DNA from: Methanomethylovorans sp041447285
GTDB lineage: Archaea > Halobacteriota > Methanosarcinia > Methanosarcinales > Methanosarcinaceae
DNA: 64,000 nt
Reading direction: 5' to 3'
Assembly: GCF_041447285.1 (NCBI RefSeq)
Contig: NZ_JBGMEB010000005.1
Span: forward strand, 1-64,000
Below the pieces are notes generated by a model that saw nothing but the letters and a program-made list of their open reading frames with translations, did no database searches and was not told the origin of the DNA. Positions 28,001-36,462 of the stretch are shown here, one piece after another; the stretch's first letter is position 1; each line of letters opens with the position of its first letter. Both the position numbers and the translations under genes were made by a program.

Positions 28001-31000
28001 TGGGAGCATAGCTATGCAAATCTTGATCTCCAGTTGATAAGCCCTTCAGGAAAAGCTTATGGTATTGGTTACGATACAACAGGTTATTATCCTGGAACTG
28101 ATGGCAAATCTGAATATATATGGATAAGTCCACTTTCCGGTCTTTATCCGGATAGCGACACAGATACTGTGGAATTCGGTACCTGGACCATTCGTGTAAC
28201 AGGCATGGGTGTAAATGATCTGGGTTCATGGCAGGAGAATTTCTTCGTATCCACATATATCGATAAGAAGAGTGCAACCCAATTATCATCTCATGTTTTC
28301 ATGTCCAGCTTTAATGAAAGTGATGGCGATAAAGCAGGACTTGTGCTTTATAGTAATGAAGGAGTCTCTTTGACTGATACTCAGACCACTTATATTCTTA
28401 GTAACAGTACATGGGTTGGCTATTTTACTCCGGAGACAGCTGCTCTGTATGATCTTACTGTCTCATGGGAGGATTCCTCTGACATGGAGGTCAAACTCTA
28501 TGATGGAATAGACATTTTGTCTTCTTCAAGTGGCACAGGTGAATCCTCAGTATCTTCTTTGCTCTCTGCAGGGAAAACCTATCATCTGGAAGTTACAAAG
28601 GGAGGGACTGATCTAAGTGATACTCAGTTCACTGTCGAAGTTTCAAGTTCACAAACGGATAGGATACTTACTGCATATTCAGAGTCAGGTTTACAGAAAC
28701 CGCGCTTCAGGGCATGGGACAAGGATGATTCCCAATGGTCTGATGAACAGTCAGCAAAATCAGTAACTGGAAATCTATATTATACAGTAATGGAAGCAAA
28801 TCCTGTCAGAGCCGAGATAATGATGCTAGCGGGTACCAGCCAGGGTTATGTCGAAGCTCAGGTATGGGACGGTTCATGGGGATCAGTTAAAACAGTAAGC
28901 AAGATGTTGACTTCAAATGCGAAAAGAGGTTTTGACGTTCAGTATGAGCAGATCTCGGGCGATGCAGTCGTAGCTTACATTGATGGAAGTGTCAATTCCA
29001 TGATTCCTCGGTATATGGTTTGGGATGGTTCTTCATGGAGCTCTCCAGCTGCCGTAAGTGGTACAGGTAGTGATGCCATTTACTGGGTAAAGCTTGCAGC
29101 AGATCCGAACTCTGATAAAATGGTTCTTGCAACTCAGGACCGCGGAGGAGTCATACGTGCCCAGATATGGGATGGTTCCAAATGGGGCAACTCTGTTGTA
29201 ATAACAAACGCGGCTAATAGTTATAATGGATATCAGTGTTTTGATGTTGTATACGATAATAGTGGAAGAGCCATGGTCGTCTATGCGGACTGGCAGATAT
29301 CTCAACAATATTTCTATTATACATTAAAATATACTTGTAATGTAAATCTAAAATCGTATATATGGAATGGAGTTTCATGGACCAGCAAATCTATTGGTTC
29401 TTTCACACCATATTCTCAATCAACAACTAACACTTACGACTGTTGGGTCACAGCAGCAGCGGACCCAACTTCAAATGAGATCATGGCAGCTCATCAGGAT
29501 GCTTATGGTGTCCGTGTGGGTATTTGGAATGGTGCATCATGGTCTTCCTATTCTTCTCCAACCACTGTGAAATATCCTAGTGCCAGGGGCATTGATGTAG
29601 GGTATGATTCGATTTCAGGTAATGGAATGATAGTTTTGGGAGATAACAGCTATAATCCAAAATATGTTGTATGGAACGGAGTATCATGGAGCAATATCGC
29701 TTCTGCTTCAAACATAGGCACTTATCCAAAGTGGGTGCAACTGACTTCTGATCCCACTTCAAATGAGATTTTCCTGATGACATCTGATGATACGAGTGAC
29801 CTAAATATTCAAAAATGGAGTGGCTCATCATGGGGAGCAGCATCAGAGGTCGAGACATCAACTTATAAAGACTATGAATGTTTCGATATCGCATTTTCCA
29901 TGCAGGATGAATCTTTCCAGAATACTCCGGTCCTGTGGAATGAATGGACTGCAAGTGTCGCATCTTCATTCAATAACAATTCGCTCTCACACCTTGAAAA
30001 TTCAATAGATACAATAACAGCTGATGGTATGACAGCCATTGATGAAGGACTACTTGCTGCGAACAATGAATTAGTTTCAGCAACGGGTAATTCTACGGTA
30101 GTCCTGCTGACAGACGGAATAGATAATGCAGGCTACCATTCCTTGCTGGAGCAGGCATACCGGGCAAAAGAGAACAATACGGTCATATATACAGTAGGAT
30201 TCGGTAACAGTGAATCTGAAGTAGACCCAATTCTTGCGGATATTGCAAACATAACCGGAGGCGAATATTATTTTGCGCCAAACTCAAGTATTCTGAAGAA
30301 TATTTTCAAAGATATTGGTGAACAGATCACAAGTTTGTCAGTCGAGGGACCTGTAATGAACATCCAGATACCTCGCAACTATGATATTAACGGAGTTAAA
30401 GCAACAGTTACATTCGTAAATGGTAGCACTAACAATACAAATGGTAACTTTAGCACCTTCATCATTCCGAAATCTCCGAGAACAGCTAATGCAGAGCCGA
30501 TAATTACGACTATGAGTGATAGATCAGTACTTACGTGGCATCTTCCTAACCTGAACGCAGGGGAAAAATGGGGACTGTGGTATCAGATGGATGTGCAAGG
30601 ACAAAATTCGGTGCCCATTATCCTATCAGGATCAAACATTACCTATATGAACGAATTCTTTGATACCGAATACGTGACAGTGGATCTGCCCACTGTAAGT
30701 GGTGATGTATATGCTGATAGCACTCTTTCAATAGTGACTCAGCTAGCGGGCCTAACTGTGACTGCTGATAAATCTACTATCCTAATTAATGAGCCTACTA
30801 AGCTGACGTTATCTGTGAAGGATGATGCGGGTAATCCTGCTAATGCTATTGTGACCCTTTACAGTGATCTTGGTTATTTCAATGATCATGAAAACCCGAT
30901 CACCTTACCTGTGAATGGTTCCAACAGCGTGACTTTTACTACAACCACTGCAGGAAATGCTTACATCATTGCCAATGCATATAATGCGAATGATATCACT

Positions 31001-31063
31001 GATGAAGAAGATTGTGAAGAAACGCTTGTTGTCAGACCAAAAGGAAAGATCAGCATAAGTTAA
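25004..31063 (+). CDS. Giant secreted VWA/Ig-like/Trp-repeat surface protein 2
   Basis: A 2019-residue paralogue of the preceding giant protein with the same module order: signal peptide ending SAMA, Ig-like domains, a lone MIDAS strand (DRSGSMD from residue 610), a complete VWA domain (second DRSGSMD from 632), P-domain-like and pre-peptidase-C-like regions, tryptophan repeats (WDGSSWS, WNGVSWT), a distal VWA half with TDGIDNAGYH (Asp about 1704) and a terminal Ig-like domain ending KISIS. It has an additional Ig-like module near residues 243-345 (FRMFTSYTDEYTVNTTSGIT) missing from protein 1, which explains most of the length difference. It probably arose by tandem duplication. No C-terminal membrane anchor is seen. 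Confidence 0.85.
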   Translation: MRVQTRFMVLLLVLISLSMSAMAVVALMPSPSTIQMYPSYYQNSVSDNVSMTVRVMGNSIPLNNILVNFGTNLGYLSSTSAVTNSSGYAQVFLTTTESGLATVTATTGSISNTTNITFSPLRPASISMVESEDPVTAGDVFNVTVDTLDQFGNINETAELALNVTFEDVYGNTIHQIDIRNSSYTLAQIQANSTHVDITNTTIADPDVLLEINSTVTGNINIYASCGEITSTEDIEVKPGAPFRMFTSYTDEYTVNTTSGITVFVYDFYNNPINNASVLFNSTPPDHTPYNSPYEYNSLRLSNMNSVTGIDGIASTVFRTDKRAGNNTVNITVSNTSLATEIPIKGLADVVDGLSFTRSPTFAYANNQDTYNLTCQAVDKFLNPIIPEVSPITEQIVFYSGSSSAILPLNEEGKANIKMGPSPYVENVDVTATYRNSSGYTNITNSTTLEFIAGDLFHLDMYASPDTLLAQGLNGTHESTVKMIALDQWGHTLPGIDLTVSTTNATVGHLLMDNINATSINTTTNAFGKATLNFVCGEVPGNTTIVATAGNVNASAIFTVKDVPFLNAYIDVEPESRLKSGQVVNVTTVVSFEGNLPVTRPASNAMLVLDRSGSMDPDYYAGTPLDVVLVIDRSGSMDGDAMLAAKTASKKFATNLVSNSQLGVVSFAWEPFLPSNIDLELTPLNSSENLLLVNSSIDKLHAVGGTAMGNGMADANSMLINNGRSNARKVMILLTDGLTNQGVDQQGTAAVNLAKTNSITIFTIGLGDEIDESLLRTIASDTGGKYYAAPSSSDLASIYNAIAQEICDYDITDIEYGFEGFTPYSYNFNDSISIQDRYILSFQGYDLDDVFDASPFYGGTTAGECLIRVNGENFVLAPSVSTSANSGQWKTYQYDITNYIHAGENSITFYDYYDYTGSRDYYDYYRDYEPNPNPPYIGNNRVRNVVISDIGSQIASYPAETSLNENGYGISFNKPLSSDYFEDKFEINESINDLKVKLQWEHSYANLDLQLISPSGKAYGIGYDTTGYYPGTDGKSEYIWISPLSGLYPDSDTDTVEFGTWTIRVTGMGVNDLGSWQENFFVSTYIDKKSATQLSSHVFMSSFNESDGDKAGLVLYSNEGVSLTDTQTTYILSNSTWVGYFTPETAALYDLTVSWEDSSDMEVKLYDGIDILSSSSGTGESSVSSLLSAGKTYHLEVTKGGTDLSDTQFTVEVSSSQTDRILTAYSESGLQKPRFRAWDKDDSQWSDEQSAKSVTGNLYYTVMEANPVRAEIMMLAGTSQGYVEAQVWDGSWGSVKTVSKMLTSNAKRGFDVQYEQISGDAVVAYIDGSVNSMIPRYMVWDGSSWSSPAAVSGTGSDAIYWVKLAADPNSDKMVLATQDRGGVIRAQIWDGSKWGNSVVITNAANSYNGYQCFDVVYDNSGRAMVVYADWQISQQYFYYTLKYTCNVNLKSYIWNGVSWTSKSIGSFTPYSQSTTNTYDCWVTAAADPTSNEIMAAHQDAYGVRVGIWNGASWSSYSSPTTVKYPSARGIDVGYDSISGNGMIVLGDNSYNPKYVVWNGVSWSNIASASNIGTYPKWVQLTSDPTSNEIFLMTSDDTSDLNIQKWSGSSWGAASEVETSTYKDYECFDIAFSMQDESFQNTPVLWNEWTASVASSFNNNSLSHLENSIDTITADGMTAIDEGLLAANNELVSATGNSTVVLLTDGIDNAGYHSLLEQAYRAKENNTVIYTVGFGNSESEVDPILADIANITGGEYYFAPNSSILKNIFKDIGEQITSLSVEGPVMNIQIPRNYDINGVKATVTFVNGSTNNTNGNFSTFIIPKSPRTANAEPIITTMSDRSVLTWHLPNLNAGEKWGLWYQMDVQGQNSVPIILSGSNITYMNEFFDTEYVTVDLPTVSGDVYADSTLSIVTQLAGLTVTADKSTILINEPTKLTLSVKDDAGNPANAIVTLYSDLGYFNDHENPITLPVNGSNSVTFTTTTAGNAYIIANAYNANDITDEEDCEETLVVRPKGKISIS

Positions 31064-31094
31064 ACCTCACATTAACGGTTTGTTTTGTTAGCAG

Positions 31095-31136
31095 CAGGCC
31101 ACCTTTTTTGGCCTGTTATTTTCATTTTTTCTTTTT
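31095..31136 (+). terminator. Terminator after giant surface gene 2
   Basis: CAGGCCA (31095-31101) and TGGCCTG (31109-31115) form a 7-bp stem with a T-rich loop and a long T-rich tail. Confidence 0.6.
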
Positions 31137-31226
31137 CTTTTTCTCCTAATCACATTTTGTTGCTGTATTCTTTAAAAGTAATACCAGAGACTGCACACTA
31201 TGCAAATATAATTATTTTTAGAATAA

Positions 31227-31236
31227 TTTATATATT
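31227..31236 (+). promoter_or_regulatory. TATA box of the pilin gene
   Basis: TTTATATATT lies 21-30 bases before the ATG at 31257. Initiation about 25 bases downstream would give a leaderless mRNA. Confidence 0.5.
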
Positions 31237-31256
31237 AAGTGTTCTGTAATTCGAGT

Positions 31257-31907
31257 ATGAACCAAAAACGATTCTTTTCCAGTTTCTTGAAGGTTCGGTT
31301 CACAGATCAGGGAATAAGTCCTGTTATAGGAACATTGTTGATGTTGACTATTACAATGTTGCTCATAGGAGTTACTGCTGTTTCCCTTGGTGGAATACCT
31401 AACCCTCTAAAAAAGGGTCTAACAGCTGATGTGGAAATAGAATTTATAGAAGGTGGCGTACCTAATGAGATCAGGTACAGGGAGAATTTCATAACGCTGG
31501 CGCATGAGGGAGGTGATCCTCTCCCTCTCGAAAATATACAGATAGTTATTGTTGGCCAGGGCAGCAGTTATACAGGAGTGGTGGCACATGGAGGGACGAT
31601 TGTGAATGGAGATGTGCAGGTAATATACCAAGATATATGTCCTGCAGGAAAAGATCCACATTATGCTACACGTAACCCTTGTATAGCAGACGGTTATTGG
31701 TCTGCCGGGGAAGTTATTGTCCTTAATGGTGATGATGGGTTCGGACACAATTCAACGGTAAAAGTGCAGGTGGGAAGCACTACGAATACTTCGAATAACT
31801 TTGGTTTTCAGAAAGGAACAAAAGTTAACATAAAAATAATAGAAAACGCATCGCACAGGCTGATCTCAAGCTGTAATGCAAATGTAATAGCTGCAAAGAA
31901 AATCTGA
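31257..31907 (+). CDS. Archaeal type IV pilin N-terminal domain protein
   Basis: The protein is 216 residues from the ATG at 31257; a GTG at 31239 would add six residues but would leave too little room after the TATA box. Residues about 15-45 carry the classic archaeal pilin start, DQGISPVIGTLLMLTITMLL, a hydrophobic helix that packs in the filament core and is cut ahead of it by an EppA/PibD-type peptidase. The remaining ~170 residues are a beta-rich head that includes a cysteine pair around CPAGKDPHYATRNPC, possibly a disulfide. It lies directly after the giant surface genes, consistent with one cell-surface locus. It may be the major or a minor pilin; this cannot be decided here. Confidence 0.85.
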   Translation: MNQKRFFSSFLKVRFTDQGISPVIGTLLMLTITMLLIGVTAVSLGGIPNPLKKGLTADVEIEFIEGGVPNEIRYRENFITLAHEGGDPLPLENIQIVIVGQGSSYTGVVAHGGTIVNGDVQVIYQDICPAGKDPHYATRNPCIADGYWSAGEVIVLNGDDGFGHNSTVKVQVGSTTNTSNNFGFQKGTKVNIKIIENASHRLISSCNANVIAAKKI

Positions 31908-31945
31908 ACCCAAATTATTAGTATAGAAAGGTATTAGGTAGTGCG

Positions 31946-34123
31946 ATGAGCGGACAGAGAGGATACTTAAAATATTTTTCCAAAGAGCATTGTTATCCTA
32001 ACCAGCAGGATGCTATGGAAAAGATATATTCCGCACTTCTTAGAAAAGAGGTTATACTTTTCGAGGGTGCTTGCGGTACTGGCAAGACCCTTAGTTCTCT
32101 TGCTCCTGCGCTCTTTGTGGGTAAACAGTTGCAGAAAACAGTTATCATTGCGACCAATGTACATCAACAAATGGTGCAGTTCATTAGCGAGGCTAAGGAG
32201 ATAAAGCGGGGAAATGACGTCAAGGTTGCAGTGGTAAAGGGTAAAGCTGCCATGTGTCCTCATGAAGTCGATTATGAGGAATGCCGTCTCAAGAGGGAAA
32301 ATACCTTTGAGCTGTTAGAGCTGGAAAAAGAACTCGATCTGAAGAAAAAGGAACTTAAATCTGCCTCTGAGAACTACAAACGTTCCAAGGACCCCGCCCT
32401 CATAGCTTTAAGAGACGCTCTGTTCAATGAAATAGAGGTTTCTGAACAAAAGTCTCGTGGTGTAAGGGAAAGGGCATGTAATGATCTCTACGAAGTGTTG
32501 CGTTTTGAAAGTGAAGTATTCAGGCAGTGGCTTTTTGCTGATGTAAGAACCCCTGAGGAGATCAACGAGTATGCTACAAAAAAAGGCATGTGTGGTTACG
32601 AATTGCTTAAAAGGGAGTTGAAGCATGCAGATCTTATCATCTGCAATTTCCACCATGTGCTGAGTGCGGAGATATTTTCAACATTGCTTACCTGGATGGA
32701 CAAAGAGCCTCAGGATGTCATAGTAATATTTGACGAAGCACACAATCTGGAATCTGCGGCACGCTCGCATTCTTCTGTAACCATCACCGAACATACCATT
32801 GAAAAAGCCATTGCAGAGATAGAAGCTAATAAAGATGATATGCCCGAAAGCCGTGCATCTGACTTGTTTAAAATGCTGAACGATATCATTCAGGAAACAT
32901 ACAATAACAGGTTCAAGTTCGGTGAAAGGGAAAGAGTTGGCAGGCTCTGGTATGATATGCGTATCAGCGATCCTTATGAACGCAATGATATGATAAGAGG
33001 CAGGTTCATGAGGCAGGCTCTGGAAATGGGTTTTAAGGACGAGGCTGCGATACAGCTTGTGCTTTCCGAAGCCAGCGAATTTGGACAAATGCTTGACGAG
33101 GAATATAAAGAGCAATATAAGAAAGGTCTAAGCAAGGTGCTGAAAAAGTCGCATATACGCTATGCTGCGGATTTTCTGTCCTCCTACATTGTCCTGTCCA
33201 ATGATCACCGTTATTATCCTATCATGAATGTGCGCAGGGATTTGAGCGATGTTATATATGGCCGTCTGGAGCTTTTCACCTGTATTCCCAGCAATGTGAC
33301 AGAGCCTCTTTTTGCCTCTGTATTCTCGGTCATCCTCATGTCTGCCACACTGCGGCCTTTTGATATGGTTAAGGCCACTCTGGGTATAAAGCGGGAAACG
33401 TGTGAACTCGCCTATAGCACATCATTTCCACCTGAAAAACGTCTTACTATAGCAGTTGATATTCCTCCGCTGTTTGCAAGAAGCAGGGATGACCCTCATG
33501 CTCTTGAAGCAGTGGAGCAGGTACTTGTAGATTCAATTGAGCATTCCAAAGGTAATGTAATAATCTTTTTCCAGAGCTCGGCTGAATCCAGAAGGTACTA
33601 TTCAAAACTTAGCAACAGACTAAATGTACCCACGTTCCTGGATGAGGCGGGAGTGTCTTCTCATGAAGTGAGAGAAGCTTTCTTTGAGCTTGGTGAGAAG
33701 GGAGGAAAAGGTGTGCTTTTCTCATATCTATGGGGCACATTGAGCGAAGGTGTTGATTTCCGGGATGGTAGAGGTAGAACAGTTATAATCGTAGGTGTCG
33801 GCTATCCTGCCCTCAATGATAGGATGAATGCCGTGGAGTCAGCCTATGACCATTCTTATGGTTTTGGAGCCGGATGGGACTATGCTGTGCAGATCCCAAC
33901 TATTCGTAAGATAAGGCAGGCTATGGGAAGAGTAGTACGTTCTCCTATGGATTATGGGGTAAGGATATTGCTTGACGGACGTTTCCTCACCGATTCCCGT
34001 CAAAGATACGGAAAATTTGCAGTTTTTGAAATATTCCCTCCAGATGAAAAAGAAGAGTTTATAGATGTCCAGCCTGAAAAAGTCAAGTTCTCTTTGATGA
34101 ACTTCTTCGAGGACAATACATAA
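31946..34123 (+). CDS. XPD/DinG-family DNA helicase with probable Fe-S cluster
   Basis: A 725-residue superfamily 2 helicase. Motif I is GACGTGKTLSS, motif II (Walker B) is IFDEAHNLE, motif III region LMSATLRPFD, and motif VI QAMGRVVRSPMDYG. Four cysteines between motifs I and II (MCPHEVDYEEC, ERACND, KGMCGYE) are placed as in the XPD Fe-S domain. The family unwinds DNA 5' to 3' and takes part in repair; the archaeal proteins fall between XPD and DinG. The gene starts 38 bases after the pilin stop, so it may be read from the same promoter, but the functions seem unrelated. The exact cellular role is not known from sequence. Confidence 0.88.
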   Translation: MSGQRGYLKYFSKEHCYPNQQDAMEKIYSALLRKEVILFEGACGTGKTLSSLAPALFVGKQLQKTVIIATNVHQQMVQFISEAKEIKRGNDVKVAVVKGKAAMCPHEVDYEECRLKRENTFELLELEKELDLKKKELKSASENYKRSKDPALIALRDALFNEIEVSEQKSRGVRERACNDLYEVLRFESEVFRQWLFADVRTPEEINEYATKKGMCGYELLKRELKHADLIICNFHHVLSAEIFSTLLTWMDKEPQDVIVIFDEAHNLESAARSHSSVTITEHTIEKAIAEIEANKDDMPESRASDLFKMLNDIIQETYNNRFKFGERERVGRLWYDMRISDPYERNDMIRGRFMRQALEMGFKDEAAIQLVLSEASEFGQMLDEEYKEQYKKGLSKVLKKSHIRYAADFLSSYIVLSNDHRYYPIMNVRRDLSDVIYGRLELFTCIPSNVTEPLFASVFSVILMSATLRPFDMVKATLGIKRETCELAYSTSFPPEKRLTIAVDIPPLFARSRDDPHALEAVEQVLVDSIEHSKGNVIIFFQSSAESRRYYSKLSNRLNVPTFLDEAGVSSHEVREAFFELGEKGGKGVLFSYLWGTLSEGVDFRDGRGRTVIIVGVGYPALNDRMNAVESAYDHSYGFGAGWDYAVQIPTIRKIRQAMGRVVRSPMDYGVRILLDGRFLTDSRQRYGKFAVFEIFPPDEKEEFIDVQPEKVKFSLMNFFEDNT

Positions 34124-34207
34124 TTCAGAAAATTCAGGACAATTTATATCATGTATGGATCATAAACCTATAAAACGTAGTTATCGACGTTTATGGGAGT
34201 AAATACC

Positions 34208-34639
34208 ATGGGACTTGAAGACCTGATGAAAGAAGTTTCCGGTGAACTTGAAAGACTTGTGAGTACCAAAACAGTGGTGGGAGATGCTGTAACAGTTGGG
34301 GATATAACTATCATTCCCGTAACCAAGGTTTCTTTCGGTTTTGGTACAGGCGGCGGAGAGGGCAAGAGTAAAGATAATGAAGAAGGTTTTGGCGGCGGCG
34401 GTGCAGCAGGTGCAAAGATAGAGCCTGTGGCTTTTATCGTCATGTCCAAGGATGGAGTTCGTTTAATGTCAGTTTCGGGGAAATCCGATATAGGTGTCCT
34501 CCTTGACTCGGTACCCGGTATTATAGAGAAGATAAAAACGATGAAAGCAAAAAAGGAAAAGAGTAACAGCGATAACAATGATTCTGAGACAGTTCCAGAG
34601 GATGAAGGATCTGTTAAAATAGAGGTAGAAGGACAGTAA
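34208..34639 (+). CDS. GerW/YtfJ family protein
   Basis: A 143-residue protein from the ATG at 34208, which has GGAG eight bases upstream; the ATG at 34193 would add five residues. Family signature: VVGDAVTVGDITIIPVTKVSFGFG, a glycine-rich loop (EGFGGGGAAGAKIEPVAFIV) and a short C-terminal helix. In Bacillus the homologue YtfJ (GerW) is a sporulation or germination protein, but this archaeon does not sporulate, so the role must be more general and is unknown. It is followed by a DUF2953 protein, the same pairing as ytfJ-ytfI of Bacillus. A charged tail (KEKSNSDNNDSETVPEDEGS) is lineage-specific. Confidence 0.85.
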   Translation: MGLEDLMKEVSGELERLVSTKTVVGDAVTVGDITIIPVTKVSFGFGTGGGEGKSKDNEEGFGGGGAAGAKIEPVAFIVMSKDGVRLMSVSGKSDIGVLLDSVPGIIEKIKTMKAKKEKSNSDNNDSETVPEDEGSVKIEVEGQ

Positions 34640-34655
34640 ACAGGGTAGGAGCACA

Positions 34656-34676
34656 GATAAAGGGACTTTCTTTATC
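34656..34676 (+). terminator. Hairpin between the gerW-like and DUF2953 genes
   Basis: GATAAAG (34656-34662) and CTTTATC (34670-34676) form a 7-bp stem, followed by pyrimidine-rich DNA. It lies 40 bases before the next start codon and may partly stop or process the transcript. Confidence 0.4.
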
Positions 34677-34716
34677 TCTCTGTCCTTTGTCTTTCTTTAT
34701 TTGGTCTGGGTGTACT

Positions 34717-35412
34717 ATGTTCACTGCAATACAGTTTGTACAGATAGCAGTGCTTGTAATCCTATTGCTTATATTGCTTGTACTGTTCTGTGCCATAGAT
34801 CTGGTAGTGGACCTGAAAAAAAAAGATCAGAATATTTCCGGAAAAATAATGATAAAGTGGCTCTTTCTTTCCTATTCCAAAGTGTTCTACCCAACTGAGC
34901 CCAATACTTCTATTTCAAAGAAATTACAGGGTGCCTCTGAAAAGGAAAAAGTAGAAAAATCAGCCCCTATCACTGTAAAGGGTGCGGAAGAAGTACCTGA
35001 AGAAAAGGCCATAAATGAATCAAAAAGTTCAGAAAAGAAAAAAGAATTGAAGGCTAAAGACATATTTAGAATCTTCAATAATATTAAAAAACCTCTTCTC
35101 AGGCTTTTCAAGGGTACAATATCCAATATCAGATTGCACTATGGAAAATGTGATCTTTGTTTTGGACTTCCTGACCCTGCGGATACAGGTATTTTATGTG
35201 GTTTTCTTTATGGCATATTTGGTTTTTTGCATCAGTACTGGAAGGATTTTTCATATTTTCTGGAACCCAGATTCCATGAAAAAGCATTTAATATTCAATT
35301 GATGGCTGATGTGAGGATACGTATTTACAGATTCATTCCGGTGTTCTTTCGTTTTGCACTTAACTGGGGAGTGCTCAGAACTGGATGGTTACTGGTGCGC
35401 ACCTACATATGA
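34717..35412 (+). CDS. DUF2953 membrane protein, partner of the GerW-like protein
   Basis: A 231-residue protein from the ATG at 34717, chosen over a TTG at 34687. A hydrophobic helix (FVQIAVLVILLLILLVLF) starts the protein, then a charged, lysine-rich spacer (about residues 65-115) leads to a C-terminal domain with GKCDLCFGLPDPADTGILCG and FHEKAFNIQLMADVRIRIYR, which fits DUF2953. The best-known member is Bacillus YtfI, encoded beside the GerW homologue YtfJ. No catalytic motif is recognised. Likely located at the inner face of the membrane; function unknown. Confidence 0.8.
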   Translation: MFTAIQFVQIAVLVILLLILLVLFCAIDLVVDLKKKDQNISGKIMIKWLFLSYSKVFYPTEPNTSISKKLQGASEKEKVEKSAPITVKGAEEVPEEKAINESKSSEKKKELKAKDIFRIFNNIKKPLLRLFKGTISNIRLHYGKCDLCFGLPDPADTGILCGFLYGIFGFLHQYWKDFSYFLEPRFHEKAFNIQLMADVRIRIYRFIPVFFRFALNWGVLRTGWLLVRTYI

Positions 35413-35492
35413 ACACTGTTTGGATATATTGGGTCCTATATTGTATCTCAAGTGTCAAAGTTTAATAACATGCAGTGACGATTAAGACCTGA

Positions 35493-36461
35493 ATGATCAG
35501 AGTAAAGTCACCTTCCAGAATTCACATGGGTCTTATAGATATGAATGCTGAGCTTGGAAGAGTGGACGGTGGGGTTGGATTGTCTATTGACTATCCCCAT
35601 GTAGTTATCTCAGCGGAGATCGCTGATGAAATAGAGGTTATAGGGCACTCTTTGCTTGCACCGCGCATGAAGGCAGCAGCAAAGGTTTTGCTACCTGAAG
35701 GGCAGGGTATAAGGATAACAATTGAAGAAGACATGCCTAATCATGTAGGTGTCGGTTCAGGAACTCAGGCAGCTCTCTCTGTTGCAGCTGCGGTGAACAG
35801 GCTGTATGGCCTGGGTTTGAGTGTGAGAGAGATGGCAATTGCTGTGGGCCGTGGTGGCACTTCCGGTATTGGTGTCGCATCTTTTGAAAAAGGTGGCTTC
35901 ATAGTTGATGGCGGGCATAAGTTTAAGGATAAGGGTTCTTTCTCTCCTTCCTCGGCAAGCAGGACACCTCCGGCACCTGTGCTTTTCAGGGAAGATTTCC
36001 CGGATTGGGAGATAGTATTGGCTTTGCCGGGAGAGGACATGCATATAGGAGCTCATGATTCTCAGGAAGTGGACATATTCAGGAAGGAATGTCCCATTCC
36101 ATTGCAAGAGGCACAGGCAGTTGCCCATGTAGTCCTTATGAAAATGATGCCTGCTATTATGGAAAAAGACATTGAGGCTTTTGGAGAGGCAACCAACCTT
36201 CTTCAGGGACTGGGTTTCAAGCGAAGGGAAGTAAGGTTGCAGCATCAGGCTGTCAGGGATCTAATGGAGCTTTTACAGGACAGTGGTGCCTATGGTGCAG
36301 GCATGAGTTCTTTTGGTCCTGTAGTATATGCATTTACGGACAATCCCAAAGATGCAGCTAATCTGAAGAAGGATGCACAGGCATTCCTGGATAGCACCAT
36401 CGGCGGTAAAGTACTAGTTACCAAAGCCAACAACACCGGCGCTTCTATCTGGGGGGAATGA
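35493..36461 (+). CDS. mptG: Beta-ribofuranosylaminobenzene 5'-phosphate synthase
   Basis: A 322-residue GHMP-kinase-fold enzyme that condenses 4-hydroxybenzoate (or p-aminobenzoate) with PRPP, the first committed step of methanopterin synthesis. Visible motifs: SPSRIHMGLIDMN at the N-terminus, VGSGTQAALSVAAAVNRLYG (the GHMP glycine-rich loop), GRGGTSGIGVASFEKGGFIV, and a C-terminal GAGMSSFGPVVYAF. Length and motif order match archaeal RFAP synthases. The stop codon is one base before the nop5 start, so it is probably co-transcribed with nop5 and fibrillarin. Confidence 0.93.
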   Translation: MIRVKSPSRIHMGLIDMNAELGRVDGGVGLSIDYPHVVISAEIADEIEVIGHSLLAPRMKAAAKVLLPEGQGIRITIEEDMPNHVGVGSGTQAALSVAAAVNRLYGLGLSVREMAIAVGRGGTSGIGVASFEKGGFIVDGGHKFKDKGSFSPSSASRTPPAPVLFREDFPDWEIVLALPGEDMHIGAHDSQEVDIFRKECPIPLQEAQAVAHVVLMKMMPAIMEKDIEAFGEATNLLQGLGFKRREVRLQHQAVRDLMELLQDSGAYGAGMSSFGPVVYAFTDNPKDAANLKKDAQAFLDSTIGGKVLVTKANNTGASIWGE

Positions 36462-36462
36462 T

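Noticed and set aside
30000..32000. Archaellum operon
   Set aside because: Only a pilin N-terminal protein is present; no archaellin cluster, assembly ATPase or platform gene was found in the window.
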